From NCBI GenBank assembly GCA_900119285.1, contig FPIT01000005.1:269231-333230 (forward strand): a stretch of DNA of 64,000 nt, written 5' to 3'. The notes under the pieces were generated by a model. It was not told where the DNA came from, did no database searches, and saw only the letters and a program-made list of their open reading frames with translations. The DNA is from Prevotellaceae bacterium HUN156. GTDB lineage: Bacteria > Bacteroidota > Bacteroidia > Bacteroidales > Bacteroidaceae. Shown in pieces: positions 25,161 to 33,864 of this stretch. Both the position numbers and the translations under genes were made by a program. Numbering within the stretch: the stretch's first letter is position 1; every line of letters begins with the position of its first letter.

Positions 25161-25286
25161 ATGGAAATGAAAACTATGAAGAATCAACATCTGTTGATTT
25201 ATAACCAACAGAGTTACGAACTGGAGAACCAGTACAATGAAGACGAACGCTACGAGCGCAATGAATCAAGCATTTGGTATACATAA
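25161..25286 (+). CDS. 41-residue ORF with its own promoter and terminator
   Basis: The ORF reads MEMKTMKNQHLLIYNQQS and ends with an acidic/aromatic tail (NEDERYERNESSIWYT). It is hydrophilic, rich in Tyr, Glu, Asn and Gln, and has no membrane segment. It is framed by a full promoter 50 bp upstream and a strong terminator 18 bp downstream, with nothing else in the unit. It may be a small protein or the ORF may lie inside a small RNA. No family was recognised. Confidence 0.5.
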   Translation: MEMKTMKNQHLLIYNQQSYELENQYNEDERYERNESSIWYT

Positions 25287-25304
25287 AACCAAACCCCTAT
25301 AACT

Positions 25305-25337
25305 ACCGTGCCGATGATTTCGGCACGGTTTTTATTT
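25305..25337 (+). terminator. Terminator of the 41-residue ORF unit
   Basis: Perfect 10-bp stem ACCGTGCCGA (25305-25314) / TCGGCACGGT (25320-25329) and a T-run. Confidence 0.85.
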
Positions 25338-25376
25338 TTTTATCTTTTTATTCTTTTTCATTTTGTTTTTTTTCAC

Positions 25377-25384
25377 TACCTTTG
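25377..25384 (+). promoter_or_regulatory. -7 box of the 25390-28325 operon
   Basis: TACCTTTG, five bases before the ATG at 25390 (expected leaderless). No good TTG was found at the usual distance upstream. Confidence 0.5.
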
Positions 25385-25389
25385 TCGCT

Positions 25390-25983
25390 ATGAACAATAC
25401 CAAATGGAGTGAAAATGTGATCCTTGTTGACGCAGAATATGTTGACAAGGTAGCTTTCGATATGATTGTAAACTTTGAGCGCATGCTTGGACGCCGTATT
25501 CCACAGGCAGATATTGCACAATGGTTGGAATGTATCGCACTTGACGGCGGACTACGCCCATTGAATGATGCGAATAGCGAGAGAAGCATACAAGTAGTAT
25601 TCCTGCATCAACAGTCACAGATGGAGAATTTCAAACCTGGAGCATTCAAGGAATTGGACGGTCAGGCTTTTTCCGGACGTCTGGGAGAATTTCTCATCAG
25701 CAGTGTCAAGGTGGAGGAAATGGTTACCAAGGAAGACTTGTATATCGACTCTCTGCAGATTATCGCTAATGCTGAAGAAGTGAAACGACTGATGGTCATA
25801 TCTGATACAGACCACATATATAATAAGGTACGCGATGCCTTGCGCACTGCCGATCCAGACAAGCATATCACCGTATTCACCATGCAGCCTATGCAGGGTG
25901 GTGACTATCGTCAGGAGATTCTGGGATACTCACTTATGGCAGCGCTCGGCATTAAGTCGGAAGAGCTAAACCCCTTATCATAA
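25390..25983 (+). CDS. Conserved hypothetical protein (possibly DUF6621)
   Basis: 197 residues beginning MNNTKWSENVILVDAEYVDKV. Mixed alpha/beta composition, no signal peptide or membrane segment; a Rossmann-like stretch RLMVISDTDHIYNKVRDAL is followed by TVFTMQPMQGGDYRQEILGYSLM. I believe this is a Bacteroidales family annotated as a DUF (perhaps DUF6621) but cannot verify it. The start at 25390 is chosen because the promoter -7 box is directly upstream; the frame is open to 25363. It leads an operon with the carboxynorspermidine dehydrogenase and recA. Confidence 0.7.
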   Translation: MNNTKWSENVILVDAEYVDKVAFDMIVNFERMLGRRIPQADIAQWLECIALDGGLRPLNDANSERSIQVVFLHQQSQMENFKPGAFKELDGQAFSGRLGEFLISSVKVEEMVTKEDLYIDSLQIIANAEEVKRLMVISDTDHIYNKVRDALRTADPDKHITVFTMQPMQGGDYRQEILGYSLMAALGIKSEELNPLS

Positions 25984-26012
25984 TAACGGAATAACGAAAA
26001 AACAATATAAAA

Positions 26013-27251
26013 ATGGCAAGAGTATTAATGATTGGCGCCGGAGGCGTCGCAACTGTTGCAGCGTTCAAGATTGCACAGAACGCTGACGTATTTACGGAGT
26101 TTATGATTGCAAGTCGTCGCAAGGCGAAGTGTGACAAGATTGTAGCCGACATTCACAAGGCTGGCTACAAGCTAGACATCAAAACCGCACAGGTGGATGC
26201 TGATGATGTAGAACAACTGAAGGCACTCTTCAGCGACTATAAGCCCGAATTGGTGATTAACCTTGCCCTCCCCTATCAGGACTTGACCATCATGGATGCT
26301 TGTCTGGCATGTGGCTGCAACTACCTTGACACAGCCAACTATGAGCCTAAGGACGAGGCACACTTCGAGTATTCATGGCAGTGGGCTTATCGCGACCGTT
26401 TCCGCGAAGCAGGACTGACTGCTATTCTTGGCTGTGGCTTCGACCCAGGTGTAACAAGTATCTATACAGCGTATGCCGCTAAGCATCATTTCAACGAGAT
26501 TCAGTATCTGGATATCGTTGACTGTAATGCAGGCGACCACCATAAGGCTTTCGCCACCAACTTCAACCCTGAGATTAACATCCGCGAGATTACGCAGAAA
26601 GGTCTCTATTGGGAGAATGGCAAATGGGTAGAGACTGAGCCTCTGGAGATTCACAAAGACCTCAACTATCCTAACATTGGCCCTCGTGACAGCTATCTGT
26701 TGCACCACGAGGAGATTGAGTCATTGGTTATCAACTATCCTACTATCAAGCGTGCCCGTTTCTGGATGACCTTTGGTCAGCAATATCTGAAGCACCTTGA
26801 AGTCATTCAGAACATTGGCATGAGCCGTATCGACGAAGTAGAGTATGAAGCTCCTTTGGCTGACGGAACAGGCACAGCCAAGGTAAAGATTGTTCCTCTG
26901 CAGTTCCTGAAGGCTGTACTTCCCAACCCACAGGACTTGGGCGAGAACTACGAGGGCGAGACTTCTATCGGTTGCCGCATCCGCGGTATCGGAAAGGATG
27001 GCAAGGAGCATACCTATTATGTATATAACAACTGCTCACACCGTGCTGCCTACGAGGAGACTGGCATGCAGGGCGTATCATACACCACTGGTGTTCCTGC
27101 CATGATTGGTGCTATGATGTTCTGCAAAGGTCTGTGGAAAAAGCCTGGTGTCTTCAATGTTGAGGAATTCGATCCCGATCCATTCATGGAGCAGCTCAAC
27201 AAGCAAGGTCTGCCTTGGCATGAGATTCACGATGGAGACCTCGAACTGTAA
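26013..27251 (+). CDS. Carboxynorspermidine/carboxyspermidine dehydrogenase (saccharopine dehydrogenase family)
   Basis: 412 residues with an N-terminal Rossmann fold (MARVLMIGAGGVATVAAFK, GAGGVA as the dinucleotide motif) and the family segment VINLALPYQDLTIMDACLA, then CGFDPGVTSIY and the C-terminal substrate domain. The length and motifs are those of bacterial Lys1-like carboxynorspermidine synthases, which condense aspartate semialdehyde with a diamine using NADPH in the alternative spermidine pathway of gut Bacteroidota. A true saccharopine dehydrogenase is less likely. It lies 29 bp after the hypothetical gene and 48 bp before recA, same strand. Confidence 0.85.
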   Translation: MARVLMIGAGGVATVAAFKIAQNADVFTEFMIASRRKAKCDKIVADIHKAGYKLDIKTAQVDADDVEQLKALFSDYKPELVINLALPYQDLTIMDACLACGCNYLDTANYEPKDEAHFEYSWQWAYRDRFREAGLTAILGCGFDPGVTSIYTAYAAKHHFNEIQYLDIVDCNAGDHHKAFATNFNPEINIREITQKGLYWENGKWVETEPLEIHKDLNYPNIGPRDSYLLHHEEIESLVINYPTIKRARFWMTFGQQYLKHLEVIQNIGMSRIDEVEYEAPLADGTGTAKVKIVPLQFLKAVLPNPQDLGENYEGETSIGCRIRGIGKDGKEHTYYVYNNCSHRAAYEETGMQGVSYTTGVPAMIGAMMFCKGLWKKPGVFNVEEFDPDPFMEQLNKQGLPWHEIHDGDLEL

Positions 27252-27299
27252 TAACGGCATACCATCATCACGAAGAAGAAAAAGAAAACAACAAATATT

Positions 27300-28325
27300 A
27301 TGGCAAAGAAAGAAGAAACCGAACAGCTTACTCCACAACAGGAGAAGATGAAAGCCCTGCAGGCTGCCATGTCGAAGATTGAGAAAGACTTCGGCAAGGG
27401 AAGCATCATGAAGATGGGCGATGAGAAAATAGAAAATGTGGAGGTAATCCCCACTGGTTCGATAGGTCTGAACGCAGCCTTAGGCGTTGGTGGTTATCCC
27501 AAAGGACGCATCATAGAAATCTATGGTCCTGAGTCTTCTGGTAAAACGACACTGGCTATCCACGCTATTGCCGAGGCACAGAAGGCTGGCGGTATCGCTG
27601 CCTTCATTGACGCTGAGCATGCCTTCGACCGTTTCTATGCCGAGAAGCTTGGTGTGGATATCGATAACCTCTATATCTCTCAGCCCGATAATGGTGAGCA
27701 GGCTTTGGAGATTGCCGACCAGCTGATTCGTTCGAGTGCTATTGACATTCTGGTAGTCGACTCTGTTGCTGCCCTGACTCCTAAGAAGGAGATTGAGGGT
27801 GACATGGGTGACTCTGCCGTTGGTCTGCATGCTCGCTTGATGTCACAGGCTTTGCGCAAACTGACAGGTACTATTGCCAAAACCAATACCACCTGTATTT
27901 TCATAAACCAGCTGCGTGAGAAGATTGGTGTGATGTTTGGCAATCCTGAGACAACCACTGGTGGTAACGCCCTGAAGTTCTACGCTTCTGTACGCTTGGA
28001 CATCCGCAAAGTGACATCAATCAAAGATGGTGATGACGTCATTGGCAACCAGGTTCGCGTTAAGGTGGTAAAGAACAAGGTGGCACCTCCCTTCCGCAAG
28101 ACCGAGTTTGAGATTACCTTCGGTGAGGGTATCTCTAAGATTGGTGAGATTGTAGACCTGGGTGTAGAATATAACATCATTAAGAAGAGCGGTTCATGGT
28201 TCAGCTATGAAGACTCCAGACTGGCACAAGGTCGCGATGCTGTGAAGGCTTTGCTGAAAGACAATCCCGAACTCTGCGAGGAGTTGGAGGCAAAGATTAT
28301 GCAGGCTATCTCTGACAAAGCATAA
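27300..28325 (+). CDS. recA: Recombinase RecA
   Basis: Homologous recombination and SOS co-protease, 341 residues. Walker [10 protein letters not shown], the FIDAEHAFD segment, Walker [11 protein letters not shown], loop L1/L2 region with [21 protein letters not shown] and the C-terminal domain are all present. The N-terminus [24 protein letters not shown] is typical of Bacteroidota RecA. Third gene of the 25390 operon, ending at a strong terminator. No separate promoter or LexA-type box was noticed in the 48-bp gap. Confidence 0.97.
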   Translation: MAKKEETEQLTPQQEKMKALQAAMSKIEKDFGKGSIMKMGDEKIENVEVIPTGSIGLNAALGVGGYPKGRIIEIYGPESSGKTTLAIHAIAEAQKAGGIAAFIDAEHAFDRFYAEKLGVDIDNLYISQPDNGEQALEIADQLIRSSAIDILVVDSVAALTPKKEIEGDMGDSAVGLHARLMSQALRKLTGTIAKTNTTCIFINQLREKIGVMFGNPETTTGGNALKFYASVRLDIRKVTSIKDGDDVIGNQVRVKVVKNKVAPPFRKTEFEITFGEGISKIGEIVDLGVEYNIIKKSGSWFSYEDSRLAQGRDAVKALLKDNPELCEELEAKIMQAISDKA

Positions 28326-28345
28326 TACTGCTATAATTATAAATT

Positions 28346-28377
28346 AAAAAAGGTGAGAATTGCTTCTCACCTTTTTT
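28346..28377. terminator. Bidirectional terminator between recA and the 28379 gene
   Basis: AAAAAAGGTGAGAA (28346-28359), loop TTGC, TTCTCACCTTTTTT (28364-28377); perfect 14-bp complementarity with A and T runs on either side. Confidence 0.9.
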
Positions 28378-28378
28378 A

Positions 28379-29797
28379 TTATTGTAGTGGAGTTCCATTC
28401 TGCCAGTTTCCGCCACCATCATTCTTTTTGATTTTCTTCTTATTACTCTTAGGAAGAGATGTAGGAGCATCTGTTGCCCTACGAGCCTTGGCCTGTATCA
28501 CAAAACCTTTCTCATTAAACCACACATCAAGGATGACATCATTTGAACGAGCATACATCCAGACCTCATTGCCTTCTGCATCGCGGGTTTTGTCAAATGG
28601 TTCACCCACTGCCATCTCAACTTCATCCTTTGACATTCCCTGAATCACGCGACCTTCACGGATAGCGGCACGACTTTCCTTACTGGTACTGCGAGCCTCA
28701 CCTTCACCCATACCAAAGGTATAACCGAAGAAGTCATCACGTTCACCATTGTCGCCACCGGCAATATCATCTTCATTAAACACCACATCCTTATAATAGA
28801 TACGGCGACTCTCCGTCTCACGCAATGTCAGCGTATAATACTTTGAGTTCTGCACTGGTGTAATCTCATCAATGATAAAGCCCGTAAAGCGCGGTACTCT
28901 GATTTCACGAAGTTTACCAGAGCCTTTACTACTCATACCTGTAACATACTTGGTGTGTACCGTCTTATTCAAATACTCTCTGATATTTGCTGATACTGTC
29001 ATATTGGCACCCATGAACTCAAAAGAGCCTTCAAACAGGAATTTCTCTTTGTCCAACGAGAACTCGTCATCACGCATACCACTATTGGTTTTCGACATCG
29101 CCACATTCTGATAGAACTGGTTGCCATTCTCATCCTCCACAATAATCTTTACCGGATAAGAACGGGTGCCCACACCAACGGCCTTTACCGTTACCTGCAT
29201 ATTCTTATCAACCGTTACTTCACGATAGCCGTCACCATCATACTCGGTATCAACACGGAAAGACTGTGTACGTGTCAGCAAGGGCTGATCTATCAACAAC
29301 TCGCGAGCCTTGTCTACATCACCCAGATATGCCAGAGTTGGCACACCCATCTTACTATAGCAATAGTCTTCAAACGTACCATTAGGCAGTTCATAATAGT
29401 AGCGTTTATAGTCACCATCAGAAGAGAAGTTGACATGCACACGACCAGTTGGCAGTGTCTCATAGCCTCTATATACCATTATCTTATGGCGCAACAGCCC
29501 ACTGCTTATCTCTTTATCAGTCACAGCATCACGAAAGGTATTGACCAGCAGGTCATACTTCTCGGGAATAACCATAAAACGCATGCCCACCTTCCAGTCA
29601 CACATGCTATAGTAGCGGAAGTTCTTCCCCATAAAGTCTGTAGAATCTTCCTCCTCTATATTTTCCTGCTGACTGTTTGTCACTGCCGACGCAACAGTCT
29701 TCTTTACACCCTTCGTCTTCACGATATATGGATTGTCCTGTGCCATTGCTGTTATAACGGCCAGTACCATCCCTGCTACCAATAGTAATCTTTTCAT
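28379..29797 (-). CDS. Secreted protein of unknown function with BamE/SmpA-like C-terminal segment
   Basis: 472 residues with signal peptide MKRLLLVAGMVLAVITAMAQ (cleavage about 19/20) and no lipobox. The middle is beta-rich with no family recognised. Near the end, REGRVIQGMSKDEVEMAVGEP followed by DAEGNEVWMYA resembles the SmpA/OmlA-type motif (GMTxxEVxxxxGxP...W.Y) found in outer-membrane assembly and other envelope proteins. A Lys-rich tail (KSNKKKIKKN) precedes a short Gly/Asn end. A -7 box (TATCTTTG, 29844-29837) lies upstream; its TTG is 23 bp away, longer than usual. Confidence 0.75.
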   Translation of the reverse strand: MKRLLLVAGMVLAVITAMAQDNPYIVKTKGVKKTVASAVTNSQQENIEEEDSTDFMGKNFRYYSMCDWKVGMRFMVIPEKYDLLVNTFRDAVTDKEISSGLLRHKIMVYRGYETLPTGRVHVNFSSDGDYKRYYYELPNGTFEDYCYSKMGVPTLAYLGDVDKARELLIDQPLLTRTQSFRVDTEYDGDGYREVTVDKNMQVTVKAVGVGTRSYPVKIIVEDENGNQFYQNVAMSKTNSGMRDDEFSLDKEKFLFEGSFEFMGANMTVSANIREYLNKTVHTKYVTGMSSKGSGKLREIRVPRFTGFIIDEITPVQNSKYYTLTLRETESRRIYYKDVVFNEDDIAGGDNGERDDFFGYTFGMGEGEARSTSKESRAAIREGRVIQGMSKDEVEMAVGEPFDKTRDAEGNEVWMYARSNDVILDVWFNEKGFVIQAKARRATDAPTSLPKSNKKKIKKNDGGGNWQNGTPLQ

Positions 29798-29901
29798 GCT
29801 GATGACGTATCTATAGTTCTACGATTAATACTGCTGCAAAGATAAGAATATTTTTTTATACTTGTGTCAAAATGTCATTATAATATTGAAAAAAATATGT
29901 T

Positions 29902-29918
29902 TTGGCATACGCTTTGCT
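29902..29918 (+). promoter_or_regulatory. Possible sigma-54 type promoter of dnaK
   Basis: TTGGCATACGCTTTGCT matches the -24/-12 consensus TGGCAC-N5-TTGCW: GG at 29904-29905 and GC at 29916-29917 are exactly 10 bp apart. No TTG/TAnnTTTG pair with correct spacing was found before dnaK. Confidence 0.4.
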
Positions 29919-29969
29919 ATCTTGCTACTGACAAATTTTGCATATTAATAAATAAAAAATATAAGAATT

Positions 29970-31886
29970 ATGGGAAAAATTATTGGAATTGACTTAGGAA
30001 CTACCAACAGCTGTGTTGCCGTATTCGAGGGTAACGAGCCAGTAGTTATTGCCAACAGTGAGGGTAAGCGTACAACTCCTTCAGTAGTTGGTTTCGTTGA
30101 GAATGGTGAGCGTAAGATTGGTGACCCTGCTAAGCGTCAGGCTATCACTAACCCTAAGAACACCGTTTACTCTATCAAGCGTTTCATGGGTGAGAACTGG
30201 CAGCAGACCGAGAAAGAGATTGGTCGTGTGCCTTACTCTGTAGTCAACGAGGGTGGCTATCCACGTGTTGACATCGATGGACGCAAATATACTCCACAGG
30301 AAATTTCAGCTATGGTGCTGCAGAAGATGAAGAAGACTGCTGAGGACTATCTCGGACAGGAAGTAACTGAGGCTGTCATCACCGTACCTGCATACTTCTC
30401 TGACTCTCAGCGTCAGGCTACCAAAGAGGCTGGTCAGATTGCTGGTCTTGAGGTAAAGCGTATTGTCAACGAGCCTACAGCTGCCGCTTTGGCATATGGT
30501 GTTGACAAGGCTAACAAGGATATGAAGATTGCCGTATTCGACCTCGGTGGTGGTACGTTCGATATCTCTATCCTTGAGTTCGGTGGTGGCGTATTCGAGG
30601 TACTCTCTACCAATGGTGATACTCACCTCGGTGGTGACGACTTCGACCAGGTTATCATCGACTGGTTGGTACAGGAGTTCAAGAACGACGAGGGTGCCGA
30701 TCTGAAGAGCGATCCTATGGCTATGCAGCGCCTGAAGGAGGCTGCTGAGAAGGCTAAGATTGAGTTGTCTTCTTCTACCTCTACAGAGATTAACCTTCCT
30801 TACATCATGCCTGTAGGCGGTGTGCCCAAGCACTTGGTAAAGACACTGACTCGTGCTAAGTTCGAGCAGCTGGCTCACGACCTCATCCAGGCTTGTCTGG
30901 CTCCATGTCAGAAGGCTATGGCTGACGCTAAGCTGAGCACTGCCGACATCGACGAGGTTATCCTCGTAGGTGGTTCTAGCCGTATCCCCGCAGTACAGAC
31001 ACTCGTTAAGAACTACTTCGGCAAGGAGCCTTCTAAGGGTGTTAACCCCGACGAGGTTGTAGCTGTAGGTGCTTCTATCCAGGGTGCTATCCTCAACAAG
31101 GAAGGTGGCGTAGGCGACATCGTACTGCTCGACGTTACTCCTCTTACTCTCGGTATCGAGACCATGGGTGGTGTTATGACCAAGCTGATTGAGGCCAACA
31201 CTACTATTCCTTGCAAGAAGAGCGAGGTATTCTCCACCGCAGCTGACAATCAGACAGAGGTAACCATCCACGTATTGCAGGGTGAGCGCCCAATGGCTAA
31301 TCAGAACAAGTCTATCGGTCAGTTCAACCTGACAGGTATTGCTCCCGCTCGTCGTGGTATTCCTCAGATCGAGGTAACCTTCGATATCGATGCCAACGGT
31401 ATCCTCAAGGTATCTGCCAAGGATAAGGCTACTGGCAAGGAGCAGGCTATCCGCATCGAGGCTTCATCTGGTCTGTCACAGGATGAAATCAACCGCATGA
31501 AGGCTGAGGCTGAGCAGAACGCCGAGAACGATAAGAAGGAGCGCGAGCGCGTTGACAAGATGAACCAGGCTGACTCAATGATTTTCCAGACTGAGAACCA
31601 GCTGAAGGAACTTGGCGACAAGATTCCCGCAGAGCACAAGCCCGCTATCGAGCAGGCACTGCAGCAGCTGAAGGATGCTCACAAGGCTGGCGACGTAGCA
31701 GCTATCGATACTGCTCTCGCAGCACTGAACAACGCTTGGGATACTGCTTCTCAGCAGATGAATCAGGGCGCTCAGGGTGCACAGGCTGGTCAGGGCAATC
31801 CTTTCGAGGGTCAGCAGGCTGGCGCACAGCAGGAAGCTCCAAAGGATGACAACATCCAGGATGCAGACTTCGAGGAGGTTAAGTAA
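29970..31886 (+). CDS. dnaK: Chaperone DnaK (Hsp70)
   Basis: 638 residues. ATPase signatures [11 protein letters not shown] at the N-terminus, [16 protein letters not shown] in the middle and [14 protein letters not shown], then the substrate-binding domain ([16 protein letters not shown]) and helical lid. The C-terminal tail is Gln/Gly/Ala-rich and ends [13 protein letters not shown], the usual EEVD-like end. Monocistronic: grpE/dnaJ are not adjacent. Its codon use is strongly biased, as expected of an abundant protein. Upstream lies a sigma-54-like sequence; downstream a terminator and repeat element B. Confidence 0.98.
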   Translation: MGKIIGIDLGTTNSCVAVFEGNEPVVIANSEGKRTTPSVVGFVENGERKIGDPAKRQAITNPKNTVYSIKRFMGENWQQTEKEIGRVPYSVVNEGGYPRVDIDGRKYTPQEISAMVLQKMKKTAEDYLGQEVTEAVITVPAYFSDSQRQATKEAGQIAGLEVKRIVNEPTAAALAYGVDKANKDMKIAVFDLGGGTFDISILEFGGGVFEVLSTNGDTHLGGDDFDQVIIDWLVQEFKNDEGADLKSDPMAMQRLKEAAEKAKIELSSSTSTEINLPYIMPVGGVPKHLVKTLTRAKFEQLAHDLIQACLAPCQKAMADAKLSTADIDEVILVGGSSRIPAVQTLVKNYFGKEPSKGVNPDEVVAVGASIQGAILNKEGGVGDIVLLDVTPLTLGIETMGGVMTKLIEANTTIPCKKSEVFSTAADNQTEVTIHVLQGERPMANQNKSIGQFNLTGIAPARRGIPQIEVTFDIDANGILKVSAKDKATGKEQAIRIEASSGLSQDEINRMKAEAEQNAENDKKERERVDKMNQADSMIFQTENQLKELGDKIPAEHKPAIEQALQQLKDAHKAGDVAAIDTALAALNNAWDTASQQMNQGAQGAQAGQGNPFEGQQAGAQQEAPKDDNIQDADFEEVK

Positions 31887-31913
31887 GATCAGATTTTGAT
31901 TCTACATAAGAAG

Positions 31914-31946
31914 GCGTGCAGGTCTTTCGACTTGCACGCTTTTTCT
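31914..31946 (+). terminator. Terminator of dnaK
   Basis: GCGTGCAGGT (31914-31923) pairs with ACTTGCACGC (31930-31939, one G-U), then TTTTT. Confidence 0.9.
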
Positions 31947-31961
31947 TTATACGTTTATAAA

Positions 31962-32512
31962 AATAGTTTATGCACAAAAACATATAACCTTCTACCATAG
32001 CATAGCTAGAATGCCTATCTACAAAGAGTTTCTGGCATGGTATATGTTTGCTGAACATATACCATACATATACCATACTTCTAGTTTTGAATATTGTCAA
32101 AAATTATATGGTACATGTATGGTAGAAGTATAGTATATGTTGAAGCAACATCTACCATGCTTCAAATGCCGATGTACAAAGGGATTGAGGGGTGTTATGG
32201 TATATGGTTACATGTTTTTAGAATTTCTTTATGAGTATTTGAGAAATACAGCTAACACAACTCTGAATACAGCTATTTAGAGTTGCAAGATAGCTGTATT
32301 AGCACTCCAATAGTGCCACTTTAGGAGACCAATAGTTACTGTAAAGGACCTCAATAGTTACTGTATTGCGATGCTAAAGTGGCTCTTTTGCGAGCCTCGA
32401 TTTTCTATTCAGCCTACATCCGAATAGTTTGCAGGCTGAATTCGATGAGTTTGCACGCATAATTCGAAGGGTTTGACGGCATAATTCTCTTCGAATTATG
32501 CCGTCAAACTAT
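31962..32512 (-). repeat. Composite non-coding repeat element, copy B (inverted relative of copy A)
   Basis: Read on the minus strand it repeats copy A almost module for module. 31963-32084 matches 12347-12470 with only a handful of changes over 120 bp. 32107-32220 matches 12066-12170. 32221-32300 carries the TACAGCTA/CAACTCT arms, about 32310-32390 the CCACTTTAG pair, and 32471-32509 a perfect 17-bp hairpin (GTTTGACGGCATAATTC arms). B lacks the ~175-bp spacer of copy A between the two large modules. It fills the gap between the dnaK terminator and the GIY-YIG gene. Confidence 0.8.
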
Positions 32513-32561
32513 TTTTCCGAAATATCCTGCTGATTTCTTTTCTATTTACAAAACTTTTTAT

Positions 32562-32569
32562 TACTTTTG
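32562..32569 (+). promoter_or_regulatory. -7 box of the accessory block
   Basis: TACTTTTG 27 bp before the GIY-YIG start codon; no convincing TTG upstream. Confidence 0.4.
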
Positions 32570-32596
32570 CAAGCATAATTAAAAACATAACTAACC

Positions 32597-33433
32597 ATGG
32601 CAAAGGTCTTTCAGATATTAGTACCTGACAATACGCTTGTATCTCGAATTATTAGTTGCGAGAATCAAGTGACAGAATTATTTGTGATTGACAGAGCAGA
32701 TAAGAACTTCGTTTCTGAGAATTCAAAAGAACTTAACAAGCCTGCCCTATATATCTTGTGTAATAGAGATAAGAAGCAACTATATGTTGGAGAAACAGAC
32801 GATTCTCTAAAGCGTTTGAAGAATCACGAAGCAAAAGATTTCTGGACTGAAGCCATTGTATTTCACTCTACAACGGATACACTTTCAACAACTGAAGTAA
32901 AGTGGTTAGAAGCCAAGACCTATGAGACCTTAGCAGAACTGGGCTATTATGACCTGTCGCAGAATAAGCAGAAACCTCAGTCTCCTCCTTTGAAGAAAAA
33001 TCAGATATATACTCTTGAGCCAATATTCGAAGAGGCAAAGAATTACATCTGTGCTGCAGGATTCGACATCTTCCTAAAAGGAGAAAAAGACAAACAGCAG
33101 GAAGAGGAGAGCCTAATATCATGCACACTATCAAGAAATGCAGATGCAAAAGGTTTATTCAATCCTCAAGATGGGAGTCTTATTGTGCTGAAAGGTAGTA
33201 AAATAAATCCAGAGATGGTAAAAAAAGCTAGTCCACAGATTGTTGCAAAACGCATAAAAGACATTGCCAAGTATGCAAAGAAATCTGGCAAAGAACTTAT
33301 CGTCACTCAAGACGTTAGATTCAATTCTCCTAGCGGAGCTGCAGTTTTCTGTTGCGGTGGTTCTGCGAACGGATGGATTGAATGGAAAGACGCGAACAAC
33401 AACAAACTTGAAATATACAAAAAGAAAGAATAA
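32597..33433 (+). CDS. GIY-YIG domain protein with C-terminal DUF4357-like domain
   Basis: 278 residues. A GIY-YIG nuclease-type fold is suggested by ALYILCNRDKKQLYVGETDD (about 51-70) followed by LKRLKNHEAKDFW and the acidic EVKWLEAKTYETL; here the first motif reads LYI and the second YVG. The C-terminal part (about 165-278), with AKGLFNPQDGSLIVLKGSKI and SGAAVFCCGGSANGWIEWKD, resembles DUF4357, which often accompanies GIY-YIG proteins in restriction and defence settings. It heads an AT-rich three-gene block together with a small unknown protein and an SMC-type ATPase. Confidence 0.75.
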   Translation: MAKVFQILVPDNTLVSRIISCENQVTELFVIDRADKNFVSENSKELNKPALYILCNRDKKQLYVGETDDSLKRLKNHEAKDFWTEAIVFHSTTDTLSTTEVKWLEAKTYETLAELGYYDLSQNKQKPQSPPLKKNQIYTLEPIFEEAKNYICAAGFDIFLKGEKDKQQEEESLISCTLSRNADAKGLFNPQDGSLIVLKGSKINPEMVKKASPQIVAKRIKDIAKYAKKSGKELIVTQDVRFNSPSGAAVFCCGGSANGWIEWKDANNNKLEIYKKKE

Positions 33434-33447
33434 AATCATAAATTAAA

Positions 33448-33819
33448 ATGTTTCAACACAACAAAACTGACAAACTTATCTTTGTTAACATTAAGAACTC
33501 ATACGAGGCCATGAAACGGCACGAGACAAGCGACCACTTTTATCGTAGTAGCCTTTACGATTGTACTGTTAAGTATTGGCGTGTTGCAGAAGAGAAGGCT
33601 TCATCTGCAACCCATATTCTTGGATGCTACAAAGGCAAAGTAATTGAGGTCGTACGGATTAACAATGTTACAGAAGTTATAACAGGCAAATATGCAGGGA
33701 GAAAGATATTCGATGGTATCGAACAACCTGATTCCATGTATTTAGGGTTAGATCTTCATGAGGTCTTTGATACTCTTGCAAACTTTAATACAAAATATTG
33801 GAATATAGACACCGAATAA
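33448..33819 (+). CDS. Small unknown protein of the accessory block
   Basis: 123 residues, MFQHNKTDKLIFVNIKNSYEA at the start. The stretch HILGCYKGKVIEVVRINNVTE is a compact beta pattern resembling PUA/EVE-type small domains, but no family is recognised with certainty. It starts 14 bp after the GIY-YIG gene and ends 45 bp before the ATPase gene, and shares their low GC content, so the three are probably one unit. Confidence 0.6.
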   Translation: MFQHNKTDKLIFVNIKNSYEAMKRHETSDHFYRSSLYDCTVKYWRVAEEKASSATHILGCYKGKVIEVVRINNVTEVITGKYAGRKIFDGIEQPDSMYLGLDLHEVFDTLANFNTKYWNIDTE

Positions 33820-33864
33820 AGTAAAGAAGAATTCACTACAGTAAAAAAGATACACTCAATAGCT

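Noticed and set aside
30306..31271. 321-codon minus-strand ORF opposite dnaK
   Set aside because: Shadow of the strongly codon-biased dnaK frame; composition rich in Leu, Ser, Arg and His with no domain.
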